Positions 7,851-15,690 are shown, counted from the stretch's first letter. The stretch: DNA of 27,706 nucleotides from an uncultured Enorma sp. (GCA_905210055.1 CAJLVH010000008.1:1-27706); one strand, 5' to 3'. Made by a program: numbers and translations. The notes: a model not told the origin generated them from the sequence alone.

Positions 7851-8978
7851 ATGAGCGAGATCCGCGAGCATATCACCTATGAAGACGCCGGTGTCGACAC
7901 CGCCGAGGGAGGGCGTGCCGTCGACGCCATCAAGCAGATGGTCGCCGAGACGTCTCGCCCCGAGGTCATCGGTGGTATCGGCGGGTTCGGCGGCCTATTC
8001 TCTGCTGCCGCGCTCAAGGAGATGGAAGATCCCATTCTCATCTCCGGCACGGACGGTGTGGGCACGAAGCTCGTGCTCGCCCAGGTGCTCGATCGCCACG
8101 AGACCGTGGGCCAGGATCTTGTTGCCATGTGCGTGAACGACATCCTTGCGAGCGGCGCCGAGCCCCTCTTCTTCTTGGACTATGTCGCCATCGGCCATAT
8201 CGAGTCCGAGCACATGGCCAAGATCGTAAAGGGCGTGGCCGATGGCTGCAAGCTCGCGGGCTGTGCGCTCGTGGGCGGCGAGATGGCCGAGCACCCAGGC
8301 GTTATGCGTCCAGACGACTACGATATGGCGGGCTTCGCGGTGGGCGTGGTCGACCGACCGAAGATGCTCGACCCCGCGAACGTGCGCCCCGGCGATGTAA
8401 TCCTCGGCCTGCCCTCGACCGGCGTGCATTCCAACGGCTATTCGCTGGTGCGCAAGGTTGTTGGTGTCGACGGCATCATGCCGGGTACGCCTGAGGCCGC
8501 CGCGAAGAAGGCGGAGCTCGAGCAGCCGCTTGAGGCGCTTGGCGGTGCCACCCTCGCCGACGCGCTGCTCAAGCCCACGCGTATCTACGTGAAGCCCGTG
8601 CTCGAGCTGCTGCGTGGAGAGGCGGGTTCATGCGTGCACGCGCTCGCCCACATCACGGGCGGCGGCATCACCGAGAACCTCAACCGTGCGCTCGCGGCGG
8701 ACGTCGACGCCGTGGTCGATCGCACCGTCACCCCTGCGGGCTATTCCATGGGCTGGGATGTGCCGCCGGTCATCACCTACATCGCGCAGGAGGCCGGCCT
8801 CACCGCAGACGAGGCGTGCAAGACCTTCAACATGGGCGTGGGGCTGTGCATCATCTGCTCCGCGGAGGACGAGGCGGCCGTGACGGAGGCGCTCGTCGCC
8901 CTCGGCGAGCAGCCGTTCCGCGTGGGCACGTGCGTTTCCGGTTCCGGCAAGGTGGTGTATTCCGATGAGCAGCGGTAG
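7851..8978 (+). CDS. purM: Phosphoribosylformylglycinamidine cyclo-ligase (AIR synthetase)
   Basis: This cytosolic enzyme uses ATP to close the imidazole ring, turning FGAM into AIR in purine synthesis. The 375-residue protein (family usually about 340-355) carries ISGTDGVGTKL (65-74), AMCVNDILASGAEPLFFLDY, ALVGGEMAEHPG, GLPSTGVHSNGYSLVRK and AHITGGGITENL, the conserved ATP- and substrate-binding motifs of the PurM superfamily. ATG 7851 has GGAAAGGA about eight bases upstream. The last 14 bases overlap the start of purN, implying translational coupling of the two enzymes. Confidence 0.97.
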   Translation: MSEIREHITYEDAGVDTAEGGRAVDAIKQMVAETSRPEVIGGIGGFGGLFSAAALKEMEDPILISGTDGVGTKLVLAQVLDRHETVGQDLVAMCVNDILASGAEPLFFLDYVAIGHIESEHMAKIVKGVADGCKLAGCALVGGEMAEHPGVMRPDDYDMAGFAVGVVDRPKMLDPANVRPGDVILGLPSTGVHSNGYSLVRKVVGVDGIMPGTPEAAAKKAELEQPLEALGGATLADALLKPTRIYVKPVLELLRGEAGSCVHALAHITGGGITENLNRALAADVDAVVDRTVTPAGYSMGWDVPPVITYIAQEAGLTADEACKTFNMGVGLCIICSAEDEAAVTEALVALGEQPFRVGTCVSGSGKVVYSDEQR

Positions 8979-9870
8979 CGGAACCTCGGCAACGTTTTCG
9001 TCCGATAACGCTCGACGCGAAGTCGACGAACTGCGCAAAGCCGCCGAAGATGCCGGGTTGCCGCCCGAGGCGCTGCCGAGCGACTTCTTCTTCTCGAGCG
9101 ACGTGGACGGCGAGCTGGCGCGCGCGTTGAGCAGCGAAGCGCGCGGCCGGCGCGACCAGGCGGGACGGGGTCAGCTCGCGCCCGATAACAATGACGTCCA
9201 GCTTGCACGCCGAAAAGCGAAGCTGGATGAGGGCCCGCACGTGCAAGATGGGCTGCAGCCGCTTAAGATCGGTGTGCTCATCTCCGGGTCTGGCACGAAT
9301 CTCCAGGCGCTTATCGATGCAATCAAGATGGGTGAGCTCGATGCGGAAATCGTGCTCGTCGTGTCGAGCAGGCCGAGTGCCGCGGGACTCAAGCGCGCCG
9401 CTGCGGCGGGCATCCCCACGCTCGCGCTCTCCAAGGAGATATACGCCGATCCATGGGATGCGGACGAGGTCATCGCCACCGAGCTCAAGCGCGCGGGCGC
9501 GGAGTATATCGTTATGGCGGGCTACATGCGCAAGGTGCACGAACCCCTGCTCGCACTCTGGCCGGATCGCGTCGTGAACATCCATCCCGCGCTGCTGCCG
9601 AGCTTCCAGGGGGCGCACGGCATCCAGGACGCGTACGACCGCGGCGTGAAGGTGACGGGCGTGACCGTGCATTTCGCCAACGCCGTGTACGACCAGGGGC
9701 CGATTATCGCTCAGGAGCCGGTGCGCATCGAGGAGGGCTGGACGGTCGAGGAGCTCGAAGCCGCCATCCACGAGGTCGAGCATCGCCTCTACCCGCACGT
9801 CATCCAGCTGCTCGCCGAAGGCCGCGTGAGCGTGACCCACGACCGCACCGTGCGCATCCTGCCCGAGTAG
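8965..9870 (+). CDS. purN: Phosphoribosylglycinamide formyltransferase with N-terminal extension
   Basis: This enzyme transfers a formyl group from 10-formyl-THF to GAR, giving FGAR. The catalytic domain begins near residue 100 (LKIGVLISGSGTNLQALIDA) and contains Asn205 and His207 in NIHPALLPSFQG and Asp243 in DQGPIIAQ, which correspond to the E. coli catalytic Asn, His and Asp. PurN is usually about 190-212 residues; here ATG 8965 gives 301. The extra 95 or so N-terminal residues are charged, with a likely helix (ARREVDELRKAAEDAG). The start overlaps purM by 14 bases but has no strong ribosome site. GTG 9241, with GAGGG about ten bases upstream, would give a normal 209-residue enzyme. The extension keeps G/C-rich third positions, so it looks translated, but the true start is unsettled. 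Confidence 0.9.
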   Translation: MSSGSGTSATFSSDNARREVDELRKAAEDAGLPPEALPSDFFFSSDVDGELARALSSEARGRRDQAGRGQLAPDNNDVQLARRKAKLDEGPHVQDGLQPLKIGVLISGSGTNLQALIDAIKMGELDAEIVLVVSSRPSAAGLKRAAAAGIPTLALSKEIYADPWDADEVIATELKRAGAEYIVMAGYMRKVHEPLLALWPDRVVNIHPALLPSFQGAHGIQDAYDRGVKVTGVTVHFANAVYDQGPIIAQEPVRIEEGWTVEELEAAIHEVEHRLYPHVIQLLAEGRVSVTHDRTVRILPE

Positions 9871-9964
9871 CCGTTCCCGACCGAGAGACTCTTCTGCTTG
9901 GGAGGTTGCTCTCGACCGAGCTGCCGCCTCTGCTCGAGTCGCCGTTCCCGCATCCTCCCTCTCC

Positions 9965-10033
9965 GCGACGTCGACATTTTCCGCCGCTTTTTCGCATAAA
10001 AGCTCGAAAAGTGGCGGAAAATGTCGACGTCGC
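9965..10033. repeat. Long palindromic element, family B, copy 1
   Basis: Perfect 21-bp arms (9965-9985 and 10013-10033) contain the core GTCGACATTTTCCGCC. The stem continues as GCTTTTTCG / CGAAAAGT around a 10-base loop CATAAAAGCT. It lies in the 452-base gap between purN and the nuclease-like gene. I see no other gene or convincing promoter in that gap. Confidence 0.85.
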
Positions 10034-10322
10034 TGGAAGTATAAGAGGATGGAGCTGGTGGAAACCAGGGAGGGATGAGACCGGGCAAGACCGTTCGCCC
10101 CTGTCGAGCCACCGTTTGCCAGATTCTTCTGCCATGTTTATGTAGCTGGGCCATGACTGGCCGCTTGTTTCGCACATGCTGGCGAGCCCGGTACCCGACT
10201 TTGTTTCAAAATGCCGGCTACAGCCGAGATTATGGCAAGGTCTGTGCTAGAGACGTGCAAGGTTTCTGCCAGATTGCCGCGTTAGGCTTGCCTCATGTTG
10301 GATTTGACATGGGGGAGGGCCG

Positions 10323-11315
10323 ATGACGCAGCGAATGACAGATGACCTCGTTGCCCTGTTCGAAAAGGCAGAGCATGAGGGGCGATGCATGCTCGTGCGT
10401 TCGGACACCCAAAGAAAGGCACTGCTTCGACGGCGAGATGCAGACCAGTCGGATGCCGAGAGGCTCGCACCATCCGTGTACGCGCGAATCAGCCATCTCG
10501 ACGATCTCTCGCCGCGGGCGAGCGCGTTTCAACTCATTAGGGCGCTTGCGCTCAAGCATCCCGAGTGGGTGTTCTGCGGTCTCTCCGCGGCAATTCTGCA
10601 CGGGCTCTATGTCTCTTATTCCGATATTCGGCCTCAGGGCAAGCTTGTCGTTCACGTTATGGGAAGCAAGCGTCGAGCAGAATACGACCGTTTTATCGTG
10701 CAGCCCCATCGGCCTCCTCCGTACCAAGCACGAATCGTCCGAGTGCAGGAGGCTCAAGCGACAGACGAGCTCGCGACTGCGGTCGCCTGCGCCCGCACGC
10801 TGCCCTTTCCGAAGGCGCTGGCCATCATGGATTCGTTGCTGCGGTTTTCAAGTACGGATAGGGAACGGGCGCTGCGTGAGCTTGAGCGGGTGGGGGCGCA
10901 TGCGCGCGGCGTTGCTGTTACGCAGCGCGCGATCCTGCATGCGAACGGTGCGAGCGAGAACGGGGGCGAGTCAATCGCACGCGGAATCATGATCGAGGAG
11001 GGGTTTCAGGAGCCCGAGCTTCAAGTTCCAATCTATAACGCGCTCGATGACGAGGATTACTATGTGGATTTCGTCTGGCACCTTTCGGATGGATCGATGG
11101 TGTTTGGCGAATTCGACGGCGGTGAGAAGTTCTCGAGCGAGGAGATGCGGGACGGAAAGTCAGTTTCCGAGGTCGCGCGGGATGAGCGTCTGCGTGAATC
11201 GCGGCTGACGCTGCACGGGACGCCCGTACTCCGGTTCACTCCTCGCATGTTGAATGATCGAGCTGGATTCGTCCGCTTGCTCAACGCCTACGGGGTTCCG
11301 CGGAACCAGTCATGA
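10323..11315 (+). CDS. Probable AbiEi-like / DUF559 protein with PD-(D/E)XK-type nuclease domain
   Basis: This 330-residue protein resembles a widespread actinobacterial group often called hypothetical or AbiEi-antitoxin-like with a DUF559/Vsr-type endonuclease domain. The middle part has the AbiEi-like stretch WVFCGLSAAILHGL (82-95). The C-terminal part has a PD-(D/E)XK-like arrangement: Glu216 in ESIAR, Asp249 in YYVDFVW, Glu263-x-Asp265 in FGEFDG and Lys269. These residues would bind metal if the fold is right. ATG 10323 has a GGGGGAGGG ribosome site. No partner toxin (AbiEii-type nucleotidyltransferase) lies beside it. Codon use is more mixed than its neighbours and two copies of one palindrome flank it, which hints at lateral arrival. 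Function is inferred from pattern only. Confidence 0.6.
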   Translation: MTQRMTDDLVALFEKAEHEGRCMLVRSDTQRKALLRRRDADQSDAERLAPSVYARISHLDDLSPRASAFQLIRALALKHPEWVFCGLSAAILHGLYVSYSDIRPQGKLVVHVMGSKRRAEYDRFIVQPHRPPPYQARIVRVQEAQATDELATAVACARTLPFPKALAIMDSLLRFSSTDRERALRELERVGAHARGVAVTQRAILHANGASENGGESIARGIMIEEGFQEPELQVPIYNALDDEDYYVDFVWHLSDGSMVFGEFDGGEKFSSEEMRDGKSVSEVARDERLRESRLTLHGTPVLRFTPRMLNDRAGFVRLLNAYGVPRNQS

Positions 11316-11361
11316 GCCTCCGCTCGTCGTTGTTCTTTGAACGCTTTCCTCTGTCCACGGT

Positions 11362-11420
11362 GTCGACATTTTCCGCCATTTTTCGGCCTTGAATGCGAAA
11401 AAATGGCGGAAAATGTCGAC
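11362..11420. repeat. Long palindromic element, family B, copy 2
   Basis: The arms carry the same core as copy 1: GTCGACATTTTCCGCC at 11362-11377 and its complement at 11405-11420. ATTTTTCG / CGAAAAAAT extend the stem to a 10-base loop GCCTTGAATG. Loop sequences differ between the copies while arms are conserved. It lies 47 bases after the nuclease-like gene. Confidence 0.85.
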
Positions 11421-11552
11421 GCTGCGAGAGTGAGCTGTGGAGAGAAGCCGGACGAAAAAGCCGGGTAGCGGGCGGCGAGCGGCGGAACGACCTGCCTCGT
11501 AGTATCATATGCCCGGATAGGAAACGATGCAGATCGGTTGAAAGGCGCGTAT

Positions 11553-12839
11553 ATGGCATCGAATAAAGCGGGAAACCGCTCGCAGAGGGGATCGCGCGGC
11601 GCTGCCCGCAACGCACACGGCGCGGCGTCGGCGCGCGTTCGCAGCGCGCAGCAGGGTGCGCCCAAGACGAAAGCGGACTTCAAGCGCGAGAACAAGCAGC
11701 AGATCGGCAAGGGCGTGAAGTATGTGCTCGTGGCGATCGGCGTGCTCGCGATGGTGCTTTCGGTGACGAGCGTGGCCTGTTCGGGCTTTCTGAACCAGGT
11801 GTCTTCCAATGGGGACTACCATCTTACGGGCGGTGTCGCGGCGACGGTCAACGGCACGAAGATCACCGAGGACACGATCACCGAGCAGATCATGAGCACG
11901 CGCGAGTCCTATGGTTATACGGACGATGAAAGCTGGGCGGCATATCTCGAGTCTTCCGGCATGACGCCGGAGAGCTACCGCCAGAACATCATCGACAGCT
12001 ATATCGACGACGTCCTCGTGAGCCAGGCGGAGCGCGACGCGAACATCCAGGTGAGCGACGAAGAGGTCGAAGAAGCCTGGCAGGAGGCCGTTGCGAGTTA
12101 CAGCTCGGAGGACGAGTTCGTGGCGCTACTCGAGCAGATCGGCTATACCGAGGCGAGCTATAAAGAGACCATTCGCCAGAACCTCGAATCCGAGAAGTTC
12201 CGCGACGAGGTCGCCCCGGTGGAGGAGCCCACGGACGACGAGATCATCGCGTATGCAAACGAGAATCTGAGCACGTACAACGACGCGCGCCGCTCGTCGC
12301 ACATTCTCATCAAGGTCGCAGAGGACGCCGACGATGCGACGCGCGAGGAGGCCAAGGCGAAAGCGCAGGACATCCTCGATCAGATCAACGCCGGCGAGAT
12401 CACGTTCGAGGACGCCGCAAAGGAGTACTCCGAGGATTCCTCGGCGGCCGACGGCGGCGATGTGGGTTGGGACAAGCTCACGACCTTCGTCGACCCCTAC
12501 CAGCAGGCGCTTTCCGCCCTCGATACGGATCAGGTGAGTGGTGTCGTGGAGAGCGACTACGGCTACCACATCATCAAGTGCACCGGCCACTTCTATGTGG
12601 ACGGTTCGGTAACCTCGGTCGATCAGATTCCCGAGAACCTGCGCGAGATCTTTGCCGAGAACATCAGCAGCACGAACCAGGATGCGGCGTATCAGGAGTG
12701 GCTCGAGAACCTGCGTGCCGAGGCGGATATCCAGATCAACGAGATGCCCGCAGACGTGCCGTATAACGTGAACACTACCGCCGCAAGCGATGAGGCTGGC
12801 GATAGCGAGGGCGACGAAGGCGATGCCGCAGCTGAATAG
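11553..12839 (+). CDS. Membrane-anchored PpiC/parvulin-type peptidyl-prolyl isomerase (PrsA/SurA-like foldase)
   Basis: This 428-residue extracytoplasmic foldase would help secreted and wall proteins fold by cis-trans isomerising prolyl bonds. A basic cytoplasmic tail (1-52) precedes one membrane segment (about 56-78). The VACSG end of that segment is a poor lipobox, so lipidation is doubtful. Residues about 95-225 resemble the SurA N-terminal chaperone region (VNGTKITEDTI…). The parvulin domain is about 247-345: SSHILIKV, FEDAAKEYSED, GGDVGW and VVESDYGYHIIK are family motifs. The C-terminus is acidic. ATG 11553 is chosen because GAAAGG lies seven to eight bases upstream; TTG 11538 overlaps that site and is unlikely. 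It fits the surface-protein and sortase content of the region. Confidence 0.9.
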   Translation: MASNKAGNRSQRGSRGAARNAHGAASARVRSAQQGAPKTKADFKRENKQQIGKGVKYVLVAIGVLAMVLSVTSVACSGFLNQVSSNGDYHLTGGVAATVNGTKITEDTITEQIMSTRESYGYTDDESWAAYLESSGMTPESYRQNIIDSYIDDVLVSQAERDANIQVSDEEVEEAWQEAVASYSSEDEFVALLEQIGYTEASYKETIRQNLESEKFRDEVAPVEEPTDDEIIAYANENLSTYNDARRSSHILIKVAEDADDATREEAKAKAQDILDQINAGEITFEDAAKEYSEDSSAADGGDVGWDKLTTFVDPYQQALSALDTDQVSGVVESDYGYHIIKCTGHFYVDGSVTSVDQIPENLREIFAENISSTNQDAAYQEWLENLRAEADIQINEMPADVPYNVNTTAASDEAGDSEGDEGDAAAE

Positions 12840-12913
12840 CCCGAGATGACAACCGGGTGCCCGCCGCCAAGATATCACGAGGTGGGGCGGGGCATAGAGA
12901 CAGGGAGATTGCT

Positions 12914-13357
12914 ATGACGAACGAAGAGCTGCACAACCAGATGGTCGCCGCCATGAAGGCGAAAGACAAGGTGCGCCTTTCCATCATTCGCCAGGTGATG
13001 GCCGAGGTGAAGAACGTCGAGGTGAACGAGCGCCGCGACGCCACCGAGGAAGATGTGAACAGCATGATCAAGCGCCTCATCAAGCAGACGAACGAGACGC
13101 TCGAGATGTCGCGCAAGGCCGGAAACAACCAAGAGCGCACCGACACGCTCGCCGAGCAGGTCGAGATTCTAGAAAGCCTGCTGCCGGCGCAGCTTTCGGG
13201 CGAGGCGCTCGTGGAGCTCATCGAACAGACCATCGCTGAGGTTGGTGCCGCCACGCGCAAGGACATGGGCAAGGTCATGGGCGCGCTCAACAAGGCCACG
13301 GGCGGGAACTTCGACAAGGCGGCAGCCGCGAAGGAAGTTGGCAGCCGCCTGGCGTAG
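12914..13357 (+). CDS. GatB/YqeY domain protein
   Basis: This 147-residue all-helical protein spans the full YqeY family length (about 145-150). Recognisable features are QMVAAMKAKDKVRLSIIRQV near the start, DVNSMIKRLIKQ in the middle, ILESLLPAQLS, and the C-terminal KDMGKVMGALNKATGGNFDKA motif shared with the tail domain of GatB. The family is thought to interact with tRNA or aminoacylation factors, but its role is not settled. ATG 12914 has an AGGGAG ribosome site; a longer reading from 12857 has no such signal. It lies 74 bases after the foldase gene and could be co-transcribed. Confidence 0.85.
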   Translation: MTNEELHNQMVAAMKAKDKVRLSIIRQVMAEVKNVEVNERRDATEEDVNSMIKRLIKQTNETLEMSRKAGNNQERTDTLAEQVEILESLLPAQLSGEALVELIEQTIAEVGAATRKDMGKVMGALNKATGGNFDKAAAAKEVGSRLA

Positions 13358-13416
13358 GCCTGTGCGCCGTCTTTGCTGCGCGCAGCGCGCGTTCAACCGA
13401 TAGCGCCCTGCGGCGC

Positions 13417-13516
13417 CAACGCCTTACGCCGTTTTCCGTGGCGCAAGCGGCACGCCCTCGACGAGGACTGGGGCGACTGAGGCAACGCCTTGCGCCGTTT
13501 TCCGTGGCGAAAACGG
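13417..13516 (+). repeat. Two 34-bp direct repeats in the gap before the amino-acid importer
   Basis: Copies at 13417-13450 and 13483-13516 are identical at 31 of 34 positions and share ACGCCGTTTTCCGTGGCG (second copy has GCG for the ACG). The second copy contains the small hairpin CGTTTTC / GAAAACG (13496-13515). They occupy the first part of the roughly 470-base gap between the YqeY gene and the ABC ATPase gene. Confidence 0.75.
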
Positions 13517-13520
13517 GAAC

Positions 13521-13544
13521 GGTGGCGAAAAAGTCGACGTCGCG
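13521..13544 (+). repeat. Remnant of palindrome family B (single arm)
   Basis: GTGGCGAAAAAGTCGACGTCGC closely resembles the right arm of the element at 9965-10033 (two differences). No matching left arm is visible, so this looks like a decayed or half copy directly behind the direct repeats. Confidence 0.5.
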
Positions 13545-13623
13545 AACGAGGGCGATTCTTGAGCGCTGCCGCCGGTCCGCGAGGTCGCTCCACGCCAAGT
13601 AAGATGCGCGCATTGCATGAAAA

Positions 13624-13652
13624 TGGCTAAATAGATCAGTTTTGGGTATACT
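13624..13652 (+). promoter_or_regulatory. Possible promoter of the amino-acid importer operon
   Basis: TATACT (13647-13652) is a good -10 box. TGGCTA (13624-13629), 17 bases upstream, is a weak -35. The leader to the ATPase start would be about 170 bases. I looked for T-box or known riboswitch motifs in it and saw none. Confidence 0.35.
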
Positions 13653-13827
13653 GCTTCGAACTGTTCGCAGATGTACGGTTTGTTAGCACTCGGTTTCGCG
13701 TGTATTGCAGGAAGCGAATGAGCGCCTACCGTGCATTCGGGATTCGTACAATAGTGCGCACACAATCGCATCGCACGCTCGAGCGCCCGCGCGCTCTGGA
13801 TACGCATACGAAGGAGGGATTTCGCCC

Positions 13828-14559
13828 ATGGCAGATATGATCGAGATCCGTAATCTGAACAAGTACTTCGGCGACCTGCACGTACTGAAGGACATCAACC
13901 TCACCGTCAAGGCTGGCGAGAAGCTCGTGATCATCGGGCCGTCTGGTTCGGGCAAATCCACGCTCATTCGCTGCGTCGACTGGCTCGAGGAGCCCACCAC
14001 CGGCGAAGTGATCATCGATGGGCAGCTCGTCACGAAGAAGAACCACCTCGAGATGGCGCGCAAGTACAGCTCCATGGTGTTTCAGCAGTTCAACCTGTAT
14101 CCGAATATGACGGTGCTCGGCAACCTCACGCTCGCCCCCATCAAGCTGCAGAAGAAGAGCAAGGAAGAGGCGAATGCCGCCGCCATGGCCGCGCTCAAGC
14201 GCGTCGGCCTGGAGCAGAAGGCGGGCGAGTATCCGCAGAACCTCTCCGGCGGCCAGCAGCAGCGCGTGGCCATCGCGCGCGCGATGTGCACCAAGCAGCC
14301 GATCATCCTCTTCGACGAGCCCACCTCGGCGCTCGACCCCGAGATGATCCAGGAAGTGCTCGACGTCATGATCGAGCTCGCGCACGAGAACATCACCATG
14401 ATCTGCGTGACGCACGAGATGAACTTCGCCAAGCAGGTGGCCGACCGAGTGATCTTCATGGACGACGGCCAGATCCTCGAAGAGGGCACGCCCGAGCACT
14501 TCTTCACCAACCCGCAGAACCCGCGCTGCAAGGACTTCCTCAACAAGATCCTGCACTAG
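13828..14559 (+). CDS. Polar amino-acid ABC transporter ATP-binding protein (GlnQ type)
   Basis: This 243-residue ATPase powers the importer encoded by the next three transporter genes and acts on the inner face of the membrane. It has Walker A GPSGSGKS (37-44), the Q-loop VFQQFNLYPNMTV, the signature LSGGQQQR (139-146), Walker B IILFDEPTSALDPE and the H-loop His196 in VTHEM. The whole chain aligns in style with GlnQ/HisP/ArtP proteins without extra domains. ATG 13828 follows GGAGGG by ten bases; an in-frame extension back to 13705 lacks a ribosome site. Substrate is not readable from the ATPase; the binding protein suggests a polar amino acid. Confidence 0.95.
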   Translation: MADMIEIRNLNKYFGDLHVLKDINLTVKAGEKLVIIGPSGSGKSTLIRCVDWLEEPTTGEVIIDGQLVTKKNHLEMARKYSSMVFQQFNLYPNMTVLGNLTLAPIKLQKKSKEEANAAAMAALKRVGLEQKAGEYPQNLSGGQQQRVAIARAMCTKQPIILFDEPTSALDPEMIQEVLDVMIELAHENITMICVTHEMNFAKQVADRVIFMDDGQILEEGTPEHFFTNPQNPRCKDFLNKILH

Positions 14560-14579
14560 CGCGCGCAGAAAACGATCGT

Positions 14580-14614
14580 CCGGCTCGCGCGAAAGATACG
14601 CCGCGCGCGACCGG
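14580..14614 (+). other. Intercistronic hairpin between ATPase and binding-protein genes
   Basis: CCGG + TCGCGCG (14580-14591, one bulged C) pairs with CGCGCGA + CCGG (14604-14614). There is no U-run, so processing or mRNA protection is more likely than termination. Confidence 0.5.
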
Positions 14615-14680
14615 TGGTGATAGTCCTGAAGGCTCCGTCTCACGCCTTACGGTACCTAAGATTCGAAAGGGGTAGCTATC

Positions 14681-15538
14681 ATGTCCATCACTCGTCGTAA
14701 CTTCATCAAGGTTTCCGGTGCTTCCGCGACCGTGCTCGGCCTCGGCCTCGTGGGCTGCAGCGGCGGCTCGGACGGATCGGGCTCGGGCGACGCGGCATCC
14801 AAGCTCCAGACCATCAAAGACCGTGGCGTCCTCAACTGCGGCGTGAAGGCAGACGTCCTAGGCTACGGCTACATGGACACCGCCACGCAGGAGTATGAGG
14901 GCCTCGAGATCGACCTCTGCTACCAGATCGCGGCGGCGGTGCTCGGCACCACGTACGAGGAGGCCAAGGAGCAGGGACTCTGCGACTTCACGACGGTCAC
15001 GCCGAGCACGCGCGGCACGCTCATCGACTCCGGCGCGCTCGACATCGTGGCTGCCACGTATACCATCACCCCCGAGCGCGAGGAGGACTGGGACTTCTCC
15101 ACGCCGTACCGCACGGACTCCGTGGGCATCATGGTGAAGAAGGCGAACGGCTGGACGAGCATGGAGGACCTCGATGGCCAGGTCATCGGCGTCTCCACCG
15201 GTTCCACCACGCAGCAGCTCGTTGAGCAGATGATCCAGGACGAAGGCTTCAGCTGCACGCCCACCTTCCAGGAGTACGCGTCCTATCCGGAGATCAAGGA
15301 CGCGCTCGACGCCGGCATGGTGCAGGCGTTCGCCATGGACCGCTCGACGCTCAACACCTATATGGAGGATTCCGTCGAGCTGCTCCAGCCCGAGATCGAA
15401 TTCGGCACGCAGGAGTACGGCGTGGCCACCGAGAAGGGCAGCGACCTTTCGCCCGTCGTGGACGACACGGTGAAGGAGCTGCTCGAGAACGGCTGGATGG
15501 ACGAAGAGATCGAGCTGTGGCTCGGCGCGAGCGCGTAA
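14681..15538 (+). CDS. Amino-acid ABC transporter substrate-binding lipoprotein (Tat-type signal)
   Basis: This 285-residue binding protein of the bacterial type 3 family (GlnH/HisJ-like) would capture a polar amino acid outside the membrane. Its signal has the twin-arginine motif ITRRNFIK and a lipobox LVGC with Cys26, so a Tat-exported, lipidated protein is likely. The mature part begins KLQTIKDRGVLNCGV, then has YEGLEIDLCYQIAAAVLG, the ligand-contact region TRGTLIDSGALDIVAATYTITPERE, and GVSTGSTTQQLV, all family motifs. The exact substrate cannot be told. ATG 14681 has a GAAAGGGG site. Two hairpins separate it from the permease genes. Confidence 0.93.
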   Translation: MSITRRNFIKVSGASATVLGLGLVGCSGGSDGSGSGDAASKLQTIKDRGVLNCGVKADVLGYGYMDTATQEYEGLEIDLCYQIAAAVLGTTYEEAKEQGLCDFTTVTPSTRGTLIDSGALDIVAATYTITPEREEDWDFSTPYRTDSVGIMVKKANGWTSMEDLDGQVIGVSTGSTTQQLVEQMIQDEGFSCTPTFQEYASYPEIKDALDAGMVQAFAMDRSTLNTYMEDSVELLQPEIEFGTQEYGVATEKGSDLSPVVDDTVKELLENGWMDEEIELWLGASA

Positions 15539-15556
15539 CGTTTTCGTTGCTGTAAG

Positions 15557-15592
15557 GCCGCAGGCGCCCTGGTAGGATGGGGTGCCTGCGGC
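15557..15592 (+). terminator. Terminator-like or attenuating hairpin after the binding-protein gene
   Basis: GCCGCAGGC (15557-15565) pairs with GCCTGCGGC (15584-15592), extended by GCCC/GGGT inside, giving about 13 bp with a ten-base loop. It is followed by ACTTTCTG, a weak U-tract. It could end a fraction of transcripts and keep binding protein in excess over permease. Confidence 0.6.
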
Positions 15593-15601
15593 ACTTTCTG
15601 T

Positions 15602-15661
15602 GCCCGGCCGCAAAATGATAATTTCAGTACCTGGTACTGAAATTATCATTTTCTGCCGGGC
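15602..15661. repeat. Long A+T-rich perfect palindrome inside the amino-acid importer operon
   Basis: Bases 15612-15631 and 15633-15652 are perfect 20-bp arms around a single T; the inner sequence reads CAGTACC-T-GGTACTG. Outer GCCCGGC (15602-15608) and GCCGGGC (15655-15661) add seven pairs, with three and two unpaired bases between. The A+T-rich centre differs sharply from the surrounding GC-rich DNA. It ends 29 bases before the first permease gene. Confidence 0.9.
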
Positions 15662-15690
15662 GATGGGTTGTGGTAGTTGAAAGGAGCGCC

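Noticed and set aside
13357..13828. T-box or other riboswitch in the leader of the amino-acid importer
   Set aside because: I saw no T-box sequence, no specifier-like stem and no terminator/antiterminator pair; only repeats and a possible promoter are visible.
15612..15652. Fur or other known metal-regulator box
   Set aside because: GATAAT-like words occur, but the symmetry is far longer than a Fur box, it lies inside an operon instead of at a promoter, and outer GC arms extend the stem.
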